A DNA stretch of 64,000 nt from Strigops habroptila. Taxonomy: Eukaryota; Chordata; Aves; Psittaciformes; Psittacidae. The position numbers and the translations under genes are program-made. Below, in pieces: positions 25,301-52,305 of the stretch (position 1 is its first letter; each line of letters begins with the position of its first letter). The stretch lies in NCBI RefSeq assembly GCF_004027225.2, contig NC_044277.2, forward strand, positions 102,913,725 through 102,977,724, given 5' to 3'. The notes beneath the pieces are model-generated. The model was not told the origin of the DNA and made no database searches. It saw nothing but the letters and a program-made list of their open reading frames with translations.

Positions 25301-27479
25301 TTTTCTGCTTGCAATGTTTCTCTCATCTGATTTTACACACTTTCCTCCATAAGGGAAAATGAGACCTTGTCAAGCACCAATTATATGTACTATTGATTGG
25401 GACTAACCTTTGCTTGCATATATTATATGTAATTTGGCAATGATCACTTAAAAACCTCTAATATTCAGTCTGCTAATTAACAATTATCCATCATAATGAA
25501 GTCTAGAATAGAAGTGTGCTGTGTTTTACTCAATAACTTTGTGCTAGGAGATAAAATTTGTAAGTTTTAGAACCAGTTTGTGCAAAACTAATTGCATTAG
25601 ATTTCAGGTAGGAATGCTAATTTTCATTCTGTAGGGTTTGGTTTTTTTTCTCTTTCTTTTAATAGAGATATCTGACTTTGATGCATAACCATTTGAAATG
25701 TTTCATTCTTATATGTTCTTTGTAGTTTCCAGCTTGGCCATGAAAATCAGTTTGAATTCATAGTGCATTTGATGTCCCACAGCTGACCCCTTACGTTTTC
25801 AACCTTTTTCTCTGGTGTATTCTCTTTGGTGTTTGAATAAGGTGATGAGACCTGCCTGTAAGTGAGCATCTGTTAGACTCATCTTACACCAGAAGGAAAC
25901 AGGGATGTATAAATCAGACCAATGATCCTAAAATAGGTGGTTGTAGAGGAATTTCTTTGCTTGGAATTGAATTGAAGCACAGTATTTTTTTAGCATGGCC
26001 TGAAGATACCACTCTGTTTTACTATTGTTGTTTTCATAGCATTTCACTGTAGTTGAAAAAGTAATCCAGTGTTTTCTAGGCTAGCTGCAGCTTATAACCT
26101 AATTGTGTTAACCAGGTGGACACAAATTACTGAAATGTATCTCAAGCTGACGTGAGAAAATGTGACTGGCTATCAGATATCCATCCCAGTCCTTCAGTAG
26201 GTGTTGGCTCAGAATTGGAAAATGTTTGTGAGATGAGCAGTCCCTTTGAGTTCAATTACTGCTTTCTGCAATGGCACTGGGGAATATGCAGGTTGGTTAC
26301 TACCAGTTTAACCTTGTAGCTGCTTATCTGGCCCATAGGAAAACATTCCACTCTTTTCAGAATAGATTTTGACTCTGCGAAAGAACAGTTTTCATGCAAA
26401 TATTTCAGGATGTATGTTTGAAATTATATTCTTGGATCACTATTCTCAAACAAAATATGACACCTATGGAATCAGTAAAAAAATAAAAACCAAACAAACA
26501 CCTTTTTTTTTTTTTTGTAAAGAAGGCAAAACAGGTTAATATTTGGAGGCTACCAATCTTTGCTGGCAAGGATCCCAGCTTATTGACTGAGTTGTAGGCT
26601 GTTTTCCCTTTCCTTATCTTCTGTCCACTTAAACTCATTAGTTAAACTTTCTCCAGTAGCATGGGACCTATTATTTATGCAGGAGAATCCTATAGTGTTT
26701 TGTAATATTGTTATAGAAAGTGACATGTGCTTTTAAGAGAGCAGTTCAGTGAACTGTGTTTTCAGTTTCAAGAATTCAATTGAGGGTGCTCCTTTCTGTA
26801 TTTGTGGCCTCAGCTTAGCAGCTAAGAGCATGGTCTATACACTTGGGAGGTTTGTTTTAGCCTCCAATTAGGGAAACTGGTGCCTCAGCTGAGGCAGTCA
26901 GCTTTGCAGGCCAAGACAACCGGTTCGCAGACCAAGCCTTAAAATTAGTGCTGTGAAACTCATGTTAGCTTTTGGTGAAACTTTATACTGAAAGTGAGAA
27001 CTCAAGCCCATTAGAGAGATTAGAAAGACTAGATTTATAACTTGCCCTACTGACTGAGAAATGTTTCAGGATGCAAAATACAATGGGAATTTGCAGACAC
27101 AGGTTTTCTGTAGATACTTAAATGAGACTAATCCCTCTTTTCATACGAAGTTGTGCACCTATGCACATTGTCATCTGTCCAAAACAGCTGTAAAATTGGG
27201 GTATTGTATTTTCAGAAGACTGCAGAGTCTGTACATTTGTTTACTGTATAATGTATAAAAAATGTAGGCAAAAGAAAAAAGTGGGAAAGGTTTCCTTATT
27301 CTTCTTATTTTTTTATGTTTATATAATAATTTGTTTCTTTATGTACTTGCAAATAGATGTCTATAGTCCTTTTTAAGCAACTTGCAAATCATGAGTGAGC
27401 TGTCACATCCTGTGTAAAATGACAAAAATTTATTAAGTCTTACAACATATGAGTTGCTTTCCTTAATTTGCTTATTTAC
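22347..27479 (+). other. U12-type AT-AC intron, 5133 bp
   Basis: The first nine bases ATATCCTTT (22347-22355) match the U12-type donor consensus RTATCCTTT exactly. TTCCTTAAT (27459-27467) matches the U12 branch-point consensus TTCCTTRAY exactly, with its last base 12 nt from the terminating AC (27478-27479). Splicing here restores the Ser codon (TC+A) and gives an uninterrupted S1 segment. An AT-AC intron at this position is an established feature of vertebrate SCN alpha-subunit genes. The body is intronic, with a tandem duplication at 25109-25283 and no other recognised element. Confidence 0.95.
25109..25283. repeat. Two-copy tandem duplication, 92-bp period
   Basis: TTTTGGCCAAATTTACCTTA starts at 25109 and recurs as TTTTGGCCAAAATTACCTTA at 25201. 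Both copies continue through ACTTGATG.AAGAATTATGG, GGCCCATT and an A-rich run. The copies differ by a few substitutions and in length of the A-run, so the duplication is fairly young. A further partial CAAATTTTGGCCAAA sits between them (25181-25195). The A-rich ends recall a retroposed tail, but no known family is recognised. Confidence 0.85.
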
Positions 27480-27569
27480 ATTGTTCAGTATGTTTATTAT
27501 GTGCACTATTTTAACTAATTGTGTGTTCATGGCACAATCAGAGACTCCGTCCTGGAATAAATATGTTGA
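27480..27569 (+). CDS. SCN5A: Sodium channel alpha subunit, coding exon 3 (S1 of domain I)
   Basis: This 90-nt exon encodes residues 129-159. It contains the S1 transmembrane helix [18 protein letters not shown] followed by the short S1-S2 loop with SWNKYVE. It starts with the single base A that completes the Ser codon after the AC end of the U12-type intron, and ends GA|GTAAGT in phase 2. The ILTNCVFM core is characteristic of Nav domain I S1. The exon is too short to show as a long open frame and was identified by motif, phase and splice sites. Its length equals the human counterpart. The loop (SETPSW) is more divergent than the helix, as is usual. Confidence 0.95.
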
Positions 27570-35148
<7,579 letters not shown>

Positions 35149-35240
35149 GTATGTAGGAGAATTTGTGAAAGTAGGCAGTGTTTCACCTCTTCGGACTTTC
35201 AGGGTATTGAGAGCTTTAAAAACTATTTCAGTAATCCCAG
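35149..35240 (+). CDS. SCN5A: Alternative 'neonatal-type' S3-S4 exon (5N)
   Basis: This 92-nt exon encodes [19 protein letters not shown] and the rest of S4 ([11 protein letters not shown]). It ends CCCAG|GTAAGA in phase 1. It is the upstream member of a mutually exclusive pair. Residue 209 (human position 211) is Lys here and Asp in the downstream copy, the hallmark difference between neonatal and adult Nav1.5. The three S4 arginines and the lysine are kept. Two changes are odd: Pro replaces Ala just before the first S4 arginine, and GS replaces GN in the loop. The acceptor tract is purine-interrupted and looks weak, while the donor is strong. Assignment as a functional exon is well supported by the intact frame, splice sites and S4. 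Confidence 0.9.
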
Positions 35241-43291
<8,051 letters not shown>

Positions 43292-43522
43292 GACTGAAGA
43301 CCATTGTAGGGGCACTTATCCAGTCTGTTAAGAAACTTGCTGATGTGATGATCCTGACCGTTTTCTGCTTGAGTGTCTTTGCCCTCATAGGCCTTCAGCT
43401 TTTCATGGGCAACTTGCGACACAAGTGTGTCAGGGACTACACCAAGTTTAACTCCACCAATGGCACATTGTATTTGGATGGTCGGGTGTGGAACACCTCA
43501 GAGGAATTTCTTAGTGATCCAG
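43292..43522 (+). CDS. SCN5A: Sodium channel alpha subunit, coding exon 6 (S4-S5 linker, S5, start of pore loop)
   Basis: This 231-nt exon, the same length as in human SCN5A, encodes residues 233-310. It runs [20 protein letters not shown] (S4-S5 linker into S5), [20 protein letters not shown] (S5), then NLRHKCVR and an extracellular loop. The loop has three N-glycosylation sequons (NST, NGT, NTS) and an acidic EEFLSDP end. The Cys in RHKC is the conserved loop cysteine. The acceptor completes a Gly codon (G|GA) and the donor is CCAG|GTAAGC, phase 1. The loop is the least conserved part and differs from mammals, as expected. Confidence 0.97.
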
Positions 43523-43564
43523 GTAAGCTCTTCTTGACTGTTGTCTGGGTTTTGGTCGTTCAAA

Positions 43565-43612
43565 ATTATTATTATTATTATCATTATCATTGTTGTTATT
43601 ATTATTATTATT
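43565..43612. repeat. (ATT)n microsatellite, interrupted
   Basis: ATT/ATC/GTT triplets run for about 48 bp, starting 43 nt after the coding exon 6 donor. It is likely polymorphic in length and lies close enough to the splice site to be worth genotyping. Confidence 0.95.
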
Positions 43613-44965
43613 GACCAAAATCTACATGCGAATCAGCAAATGCAGCATTATGTGGCTAACAGCTCTTCATGATGTTGATGTGGTTTCAAAAGACCTAGGT
43701 AGCTGTTTCTGATTTCTGTGGTGCCTTCACAGTTCATGCTAAAAGTATTTCTGGTGCTTTGCTATTATACAGACTCAGGTGCTCGTTCCATCATTGGTAA
43801 TTTTAGGGTGTCTCACGATATTTTTCTTGAAGCTCACTTTCCTGGAATTACACAATAACATGAAAATTTCAGCTCTGTATGTGGGTCTGGTTTGCACACT
43901 GTTTCTTTAAGACAATTTATAGCTCTCTCATTTTCTAGCAAAACTTCAGCATTTGAATTAAGAGTCTTAAAAAAATAAAAAACCGAAGCAGAGCAATTCA
44001 GTATTTATTAAGCTGAAAAATCCCAAGAGCATTTTTTTAAGAAACTCTTATACTATTAGGGCCCTAACTCATTATCCGGGTTGGGCCATCCTGCAGTATC
44101 TGGTGCTCTGATGTTTATTATCAAAAGGCTTGTTTTCTAGGCCAAAGCAATCTTTAATACTCTACAGTCTTCTATACTTTGAATTACAATGAAATAGGTT
44201 CACTGAACTAATTTATTAACATTTTAAAAAAAATAAGCATTTCATGTAAGTAAACTTCAGAATGTAAACTAGTGGCAGCTGTTGCTGCTCCAAAACTCTG
44301 GGTCACCTGATGACCCACACACATTGCAATGGATGTGGACTCACATCTAAAACAATTCAATCATGCTCTTGAAGGAAGGATGCAGCTAGACTGATGTGCA
44401 TTGGTATGAACTTATGACCAGTGACCTTTGGTATTTTATTTATTTTGAGGAGAAGAATGAAGCAGTTACTCACTTAGGCAACTTGTTAACTGGAAATTCG
44501 GTTGGGAGGAAGTGATATAGTGTCACAGGGTACTTCTGCTTTGGCTCTGTGTATTCTACAATCTTATATCTCCAGCCATCTGCACTACAAACACCCTGTG
44601 CCTGACCCCTGCAAGTTGCCTGGCTTGTCCCAGGGCTCTCTTTAATGCCTGGCACAAGTTTGACTCCAACTTCTGCTGGCTTCTCAGCATTGTACACCTT
44701 TTCAGCCAGGCTACATGGTCCAGAGATTGTGCCAAAGACAGTCCCACCATTCCCCACTGGTGACTTCTGGCCTTTCTGCTCAATTCCTTTCCCTGCAGTC
44801 TGAGCAGCCCTGGAAGCAGTGGTGTTAGAAAGGTTTAATTCCAGGAATGAAAAGCTCAACATTAGTGTCTTTAATGCATGATATGGTTGATGCAGCATTA
44901 AGCTAGGGCAGCTCACAAAGCTCTGGCTGAATGTGGATTATCTCTCCAACTGACCCTGACCATGA

Positions 44966-45198
44966 AATTTCTTTAAACTGAAAGATGGTAGATTTAGGTT
45001 AGCTATTAGGAAGAAATTCTATACTGTGAGAGTGATGAGACACTGGCACATGTGCCCAGAGAAGCTGTGGCTGTCCCATCGCTGGCAGTGTTCAAGGCCA
45101 GGTTGGACAGCGCTTTGAGCAACCTGGTCTAGTGGAAGGTTGGAACTGGATGATCTTCCAGGTCCCTTCCAACCCAAACCATTCTGTGATTCTGTGAG
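44966..45198 (+). mobile_element. CR1 LINE 3'-end fragment
   Basis: The match runs from TTTAAACTGAAAGATGGTAG through TTAGGAAGAAATTCTATACT, GCCCAGAGAAGCTGTGGCTG, GAGCAACCTGGTCTAGTGGA and CCCTTCCAACCCAAACCATT to the tail TCTGTGATTCTGTGAG. It is about 230 bp, 5' truncated, in the same orientation as the host gene. A short internal deletion relative to other copies (after CTAGTGGAAGG) is visible on comparison with the copy at 1655-1813. Confidence 0.93.
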
Positions 45199-48100
45199 TT
45201 TATGTGTCTTCTCATTATCCCTGTCTCAGAACCTTTTGTCAGCTGAAAGTGGAAAGACCTCTACGTCAAAGCTAAATAACCACACTGGACCTATGCTGAC
45301 TGGTGATGAGCCTGCTGACATGTTTTTTCATGCACACTCTCTGTGCTTCCAGCTTGGAGTTGAGTGAGTGCTCATGGAGCTAGTAGATACCTGTGCACCT
45401 ATGATGAAGTAAGGCGCTTCTTGGCTCCTCCACCCACAGATAACTAACAGCTGTATGAAGTGTTGCTCTCCCTCTCTCAGAGGCACTGAGAGATAAAATA
45501 GGGATGGCTGGAAGTATAAAGCCCTGCAATAAAGGTGAAGAGATGAAATGGAGCTGTGAAGATAGTCTGGCTCTCTGGAAATGAAAGTAGGGTAAATGTA
45601 CTACTGGATAGTCTCTATAAAAACATAGTTAATGTCAGGGCCAGCTGCAGCATTGCTTTAAATGGGTGGAATTGTACAGCTGTTCCAGCATACCATGAGC
45701 AAGTTTATTTGTGTGGTCCTGGTATAAGGAGGAGAGAAGACATTCCCATAAATCCGTGTAGTAAATCCAGCAGTGGTTAATATTGTCATGAAAGAAAACT
45801 TGTTATCACTAAAGAAGATTTACCTACCTCAAAGATAATTAACTTGGTGAGATAATGGATTAAAGCGGATTAAAGTTTGACCATGTACTGCTAATAGTAA
45901 GTAATAATAATATCAATGAATGTTTTCATGTTTTCATAATATCTGAAAATGAAGACGTGGTGCTTTATGGCAAACAGCCATCAGTTATTGTGGATGGAAA
46001 AAAGGATGTAAATAGTTGAAGTGAGTCAGTGCAGCAGAACCCTGCAGAAGTAGAAGAAAAGTAGGTTTATAGGAAAAATGTACTTACCTCTGAACAAGAA
46101 TAATGAAGTGTTCCTCGAAATGCTGGTGAAGGTGGCTTAGCTATTAGGCTAGGAAGAACATTAAGTAGGATTTTCATTTAATGTTGACGATTGCACTAAA
46201 GCAAATAAGAAATGGAAGGACTGGCTCATTTTGTAACTAGATGGAATAGTGCTTTATATTTCATTTTGCATAAGTATTATGGTGAAATGAAGTGACTGTT
46301 TAACAGAGTAGTACTGACCACAATTTAATAAGAGTCCAAATTTCAAGTACTGCAGGGAATTAAGCAATACATACAGTTAGATTAAAGTGTAGGCAGACCA
46401 AATTAGATAAAAAGAGGAATATATTAAGAAACAGAGTAGTGTCAGTGTTTATTCTGATGAACTAGAGAAGAAAATTGGCTAACATGTTGAGAAGTAGAGT
46501 TCACTCAAAGGGTGCACAGACAATTACAGAAGCTCTCTGGAGATTTCAAAACCACTGTGGCTGAGTCACTTAGTTGGAGCAGGGACACTAATCTAAAAAG
46601 CAGAAAAAAGAAACCTGAAGAGATTCATAATAATACTTAAAAAAAAACAAAAAAAAGGGCATGTAAAGAAATAAAGGTGTGAGAAACACTCAAAGTCAAA
46701 ATTGGAAAAATGAATTGCTAAATATGTTCATCTGGACAGCAAAAATAGAGAATCAAAAAGGAGTGATATGCCAGTTCTGCTCCTCTTGAAGAGCAAAAGT
46801 TTGCTTTAGCTTCTTTGAGAGAGTTTTTAATGTTTTAAAGGACAGCAGGAAGCCTCTGAAATGGCATCAGCCTTCTCTTGTGCCTTTGAACCTTTTTTTC
46901 ACTGAATGGGGAAACAAAAACGAGTGAAACCCCTTAAAAGGGTAATACAGTGAAGAATTGCCTGGTGCTGCAGTGGAAATAGCTGAGAGGCTTAGTCACG
47001 ATGTGCAAAGAGAGATAAGAACTTGGATTTCAGTCTTTCTCAGCCATTTTTATCGAGAGATAACTGTGTGACACAGGCACTTGGTACAGTAAACATTTTG
47101 GCTTTGTAGAAGGCCTGGGATAGCTTCAGCTACGCTATTTTATTCAAAACTGACTTGGCATCTGGTCTAAATTGTATCCTCTTTCCTTAGCAACTTTCAG
47201 CCCCGAGGCAGAAATTTTCTTCACATCTGTCTGGGGGCAAAATGTCAGTTTATAAACTTTGTTTGCATCATCATCGGCTTAACCACAACTATATGGTAGC
47301 ACTTGATTTTTGGTTGATCTTTGAGGAAATAACCACCATGCTCCCAGGTTTCAGGCATTGTCATTAAAAACTTAATTCTGTGAAAGAAACTTCCTCTAAG
47401 CTACTACAGGTGCCTCCTTTCAGCAGTTACTGGGCACAGCAGTCATAGTAAGGTGAGATAGTCACCTTAGTAAGGTGCTTAGTCCCTCCTCAACTCACAG
47501 TGGAGATGCAGGTCTAAAATCTGCTTTTTGGTGGGCACATCTATCTCATGATGAACAGGAGGATTTTCTATTCTTTCCTCCAATTTAAATTACTCCAGGT
47601 CTTCACAATTTACATACCTACCTCTAAGAACTAGGCTTATCAGGAAAGTTATTCCCATCTGATTTTGCCTCCAATGAGTAATGCTTACCACTGCAAACAG
47701 GAATGGGAAAAAGGAATATTAAGGCAGAGGCACCCCACCAGGTATCCCAGCCACCCCCACAGGACTGTTCTTTGCCTCTATGAATGGAGAGTGGGATGGG
47801 AGACACATGAGCATTACATAGAATCAAGCTAAAAGATTCTCAATGTCAAGTGCCAATGGTAAAGTTAAAATGGAAGCACAGCTCATTCATCTGGGAAAAC
47901 AATGACTACTGGTAAGTAACTATTTTCCTACCTGCAATTCTAGATTTGGTAAGGGACTACATTCAATAAGCTCAAGAAGGATTATTTTTAGACATTAATA
48001 ATGATAGACCTAGGATTCTGAAGTTGTAGATGCAGCACTGCTCATATATAAAAATGAAATAAAGAGGGGAAAAAAGTAGAAAATAGTGATATTTATGTCG

Positions 48101-51100
48101 ACAGCATTATGAAAATTATCTAATCAATATATCAATATCAAAGTTATTGAGCTATAAGGTATCTTTAGGAGAGTTAATAGTTTAGAAATACCAGCTGATT
48201 GCAAAAACTGCAAGCTGAATTCCAATACTCGTAAATATTTCTAGGAAAGCAGCTTCAAATAGCATGCTTGAAAGCCTGTCTTAGGTTGTGGTGTTTAAAT
48301 TAAAGATGTATTTGATGAAGTGAAGCTTTATGAATGTGTGAGTTACAGTGAGTTGAAAGCTACATGAAGTCAGATACATCACTGGCTTAGAGGGAGAAAA
48401 GATGGACTGAGTGTAGTTGATTCACATGGCTGATGACTGTAGAATCTTTAAAGTCATTTATGTATTCCATTACTAAAATGGATTATTGACTAGCCAGTAA
48501 GTAGTAAATAGAAATCTGAGTTTAAATAGTGTGTTCTTTTGTAGAGAAGGGCTCAATGTAAGTGCTGAATCCATAAGGAAAAAACCTGAAAGAATAGTAA
48601 AATTATTCTAAAATCACTTATGAAATTATAGTCTCAAACCCCAGTATTTTCTTTTCCTTAAAAATAGATACCCTACAGAAGACACTGTGAAATGGTCTTG
48701 TTTTCAAAATGTTCTATATATGTTTCCTCTCAAAATCGGTATCTTCTAAGATAAAATAGAACCCTGTAATTTTCTTTCAATAATCCTGTCCAAACTATTG
48801 AAATAATTAAATAAATAAATACTTAAGCTTTATTAGCCTTTTACTGGGAGGAATCAGCTGCTATTTTTATAACTTAAAACAGGACTTTTCAGGGTTGTTA
48901 TTTTTTTATTCTAGACTAGTTTCTGGCATTCAATTCATGGCAGTGGTTTTTCTGTTCTTCTGAAGTCAAACTGTGTAGTTACCAAAGGTCTGAAAAACAA
49001 CAGGAAAAAAACCCCACAAACCCTTTAATTAAAAAGAAAAAAATCCAGATAAAGATAAATGTAATACCTGTTTTGTCATCTCTAGTTAGACCTGCTTCAG
49101 GTGCTATATTTAGAAAGATGTATAAAAAGATGTATAAAATACATTAAGTTTAGGTCCTTATTTTAGGTACCTAGTCTTTCCAGCTTCCAGTTACATCCAA
49201 CAAAGTGACAGGAGTGATTTGGAGAAGGAACTTTCTGAGGTGGCTTCTGGAGGAGCCTGCTTTTTTCTATCCTTTAATTACACTAGGCAGCTTAGGGAGA
49301 TGCCTAAGGTTGAAGGATGTGAACATTCTGCATAGATGACCTTTGGTTGCAGAGTGATTTACTGAGTGATGTGGTACCTAACCATGGTCTTCTTGGGTAC
49401 AGGACTACAGACTTGTGAGAAGCAACTGATCTTGAGCATGGTGTGCACACAATCAGAACCAGGCTGACTGTTCCAAGCTGATAAATCAGGAGCAGTTCCA
49501 GGCCAATGTGAAATAATTTTAAAGCCTTTCCACATCCTCCTCTTTGATATCCTAGGTATAATGCCCTAGGATACATTCTAGGTGTGGATGCTGAGGCATA
49601 TATCGCTGGTTACATAGAAATATATGTCTGTGTACATATATATCTTGTCTAAGCTCTGTGCCTGATTGTTAGCTCCTCCTGATGAATTGCTTCTTTTTTG
49701 CTTTCAGAACCACTGAAATGGAACTGTATGAATAGAGATTCTGAAATTGTATGAGAACTGTATAGAAAATAATGATGTCCAAGTCAGATAATAAATGCAG
49801 CAAGTTTGGGGAGAGCTGAAGTGTTTGAGATGTTGTCTGAAGTGGTAATAGAAGACAGTGAGTGATGAGTAATTATGGAGGCGGGAGGAAAGAGGGAAGC
49901 AATAAATCAGGTTGAGACTGGAATAGGTGTTTTATTATGTATGATTGTATATGAACTGATGATTAAGACAAAGAACCTCTCTGGGCTTTCAGACTGTGCT
50001 TGTCAGCATGGAATCTATTCACGTTACTCCACTGTTAACTGTAAATATTGTGGCTTTGTTCGGGTGCTGTGGATCTTATGATAAAAAGCTTCATAAATGC
50101 TCAAACCTTAATGCTCTGATGTGTTATTAACATGGGTATTGTATCTGTGCACTTTGATGTTTTAAGCTAAATAGAAAAAGAAAGGCCCAGCAGAAGTGCA
50201 AGAATCATAAAAACATAAGAATTGGTACTATTGTATCCAACACAGTCTCTTATATTCAATAGGATTTTTTGTTTTGGTCTTGTGGTGAAAGAGTAAGTTC
50301 TTACCTTGGAACAGTTTGGAAAACAGGAGTATTTGTCACCCAGTTACATTTCGTTTGCTCTCATCACTGTATTACTGCTCACAGAGAGATCTACTAGAAG
50401 AAAGATCTGACATGGAACAATCAGACTGAACATTTTCAGTTTTCCTGCACCTTCAAATTGTTCATAAGCTGCCAAACAAATATACCACTTGACTTGCACA
50501 GTGATGTGCATTTGAAAAGACCTCATCTGTGCCCTTTGGAGCCTGTCTCTTGACTTCTGCTTGCTCTGGGTTCAGCAATAACATGCCTTGTAAAGGCAAG
50601 AGGTAGGTTTTGATTTTAACTCTGGACGGTCAGCCCAAGTGCACTGTAGGCCCACCAGCAGAGGATGGCTTGCATTGCTGCTTTCCCTTATTGCACTGGT
50701 TTTAAAGAATAAGTAAAGAAATATTTTCTCCTGATACTTTTCATCAGCTCTGAATTCACCCAAGTGAGGTGAAGATAAAATTTGGGAATTTCCAGGCTCA
50801 ATCTTGCCTTGGTGTACCTAAGCAGCATCTGTCTTTGGCACAGAGCAGCCCCACATGTTCCAGAAGAAATCAGTAGAGCCTGACGTATAGATATTTTTCT
50901 AAATTTTTATTAACATTAACTATTATAATTCTACATATTCTTATCTACATAAGTAACAAATATGTCTTTGAATGTTTTGGCCACAGGGGCAGCCTGCAGC
51001 AGTAATTTCAGCAGCTGAAATGCAAGTGTAGTGAAAGATATTTCCTTTATCTTTACCTTTGAACATTTTATTTTATTCTTTTTAAATACCCCTCCCCTCC

Positions 51101-51331
51101 ATTTCCTTAGGGCAAAAAACATTCTGTGAGTGGAAGCACAAAAGGCTCCCTGTTCTCATTTTCTAGAATGCATGCTATTTTTGATTTTGATAGTCACCTC
51201 TTTTCTAAGATAAAAGGTCTCAATTGCTCTTCGTGTTGAACATTTCCCAGTCATTCTCATTATTCGCTTCTCAATACCCTCCAGTCCAGCAGCTACCGTA
51301 TTGAAAGCAATGCTGTGATCTGTCTTCTGGA

Positions 51332-52235
51332 TTATAGAATCATAGAACCGTTTAGGTTGGAAAAGACTGTAAGTAAACCTAACACTGCCAAGTCCACCAC
51401 TAAACCATGTCCTGAAGCACCACATCTACATGTCTTTTAAATACCTCCAGGGATTCTGACTCCACCACAGCAGCCTGAGCAGCCTGTTCCAGTGTCTGAC
51501 AATCCTTTACGTGAAGAAATATTCCCTAATATCTTCCCCTGGTGCAGCTTGAGGCCATTTCCTCTTGTCCTATCACTTATTACTTGGGAGAAGAGACCAA
51601 CGCTCACCTTGCTACAACCTCCTTTCAGGTAGTTGTAGAGAGCGATAAGGTCTCCCCTGAGCCTCCTTTTCTCCAGGCTAAACAACCCCAGTTCCTTAAG
51701 CCAGTCCTTGTAAGACTTGTGCTCCAGACCATTAATCAGCTTCATTGCTCTTCTCTGGACACGCTCCAGCACCTCAGTGCCTTTCTTACAGAACTGAACA
51801 CAGTATTCGAAGTGCAGCCTCACCAGTGCTGACTACAGGGGGATGATCACACAGTATTTCTGATACAGGCCAGGATGCTGTTGACCCTCTTTGCTGCCTG
51901 GGCACAAGCTGGGTCATGTTCAGCAGCCATCAGTCGGCACCCCCAGGTCCTTTTCCACTGAGCAGCTTTCCAGCCACTCTTCCGCAAGCCTGTAGTGTTG
52001 CATGGGGTTGTTGTGGCCCAAATGCAAGACCTGGCACTTTGCTTTGTCGAACCTCATACCACTGGCCACAACCCATTGATCCAGCCTGTCCAGATTCCTC
52101 TGTAAAGCCTACCTCCCTTCAAGCACATCAACATTCCTTCCCAGCTTGGTGTCACCTGCACTTTATCCCCTTGTCCAGATCATTGATAAAGACATTAAAC
52201 AGAACTGGATGAGACAAACCACTAGTTCATAGCTT
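51332..52235 (-). mobile_element. CR1 LINE, about 0.9 kb, minus strand, 5' truncated
   Basis: Read on the minus strand, it ends at 51332 with GGTTCTATGATTCTATAAT, the CR1 3' tail. It extends leftward in element terms through the C-terminal reverse-transcriptase region and the stretch encoding LFNVFINDLDKGI (about 52150-52200). The catalytic FADD region is damaged: the preceding bases are deleted and the visible motif reads AGDT rather than ADDT. Several frameshifts separate the segments. The element is dead and the longest in the window. The right boundary is approximate; CCACTAGT near 52219 may be its last recognisable piece. Confidence 0.92.
51437..51823 (-). pseudogene. CR1 ORF2 remnant (reverse-transcriptase C-terminal segment)
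   Basis: An open frame of 128 codons contains [28 protein letters not shown] and [20 protein letters not shown] followed by [10 protein letters not shown], all typical of the C-terminal part of CR1 ORF2. The last 30 or so residues drift out of the family pattern, indicating a frameshift before the true end. The catalytic core is absent from this frame. It is not a host gene. Confidence 0.9.
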
Positions 52236-52286
52236 GTTCCTGGTATAATACTCCATCCTGTTCTTCCTGCATCTCAATATTCCACA

Positions 52287-52305
52287 TTTTTTTTTTTTTT
52301 TTTTT
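52287..52305 (+). repeat. Poly-T run (19 T)
   Basis: An uninterrupted run of 19 T lies about 50 bp from the right edge of the minus-strand CR1. CR1 copies do not end in poly-A, so the run is probably independent of that insertion. Confidence 0.9.

Noticed and set aside
44470..44916. 148-codon open frame on the minus strand
   Set aside because: It has no recognisable domain, no splice context, and directly abuts a CR1 fragment. Frames of this length occur by chance in 64 kb of six-frame reading. A BLASTP or repeat-library search would settle whether it is part of an unknown repeat.
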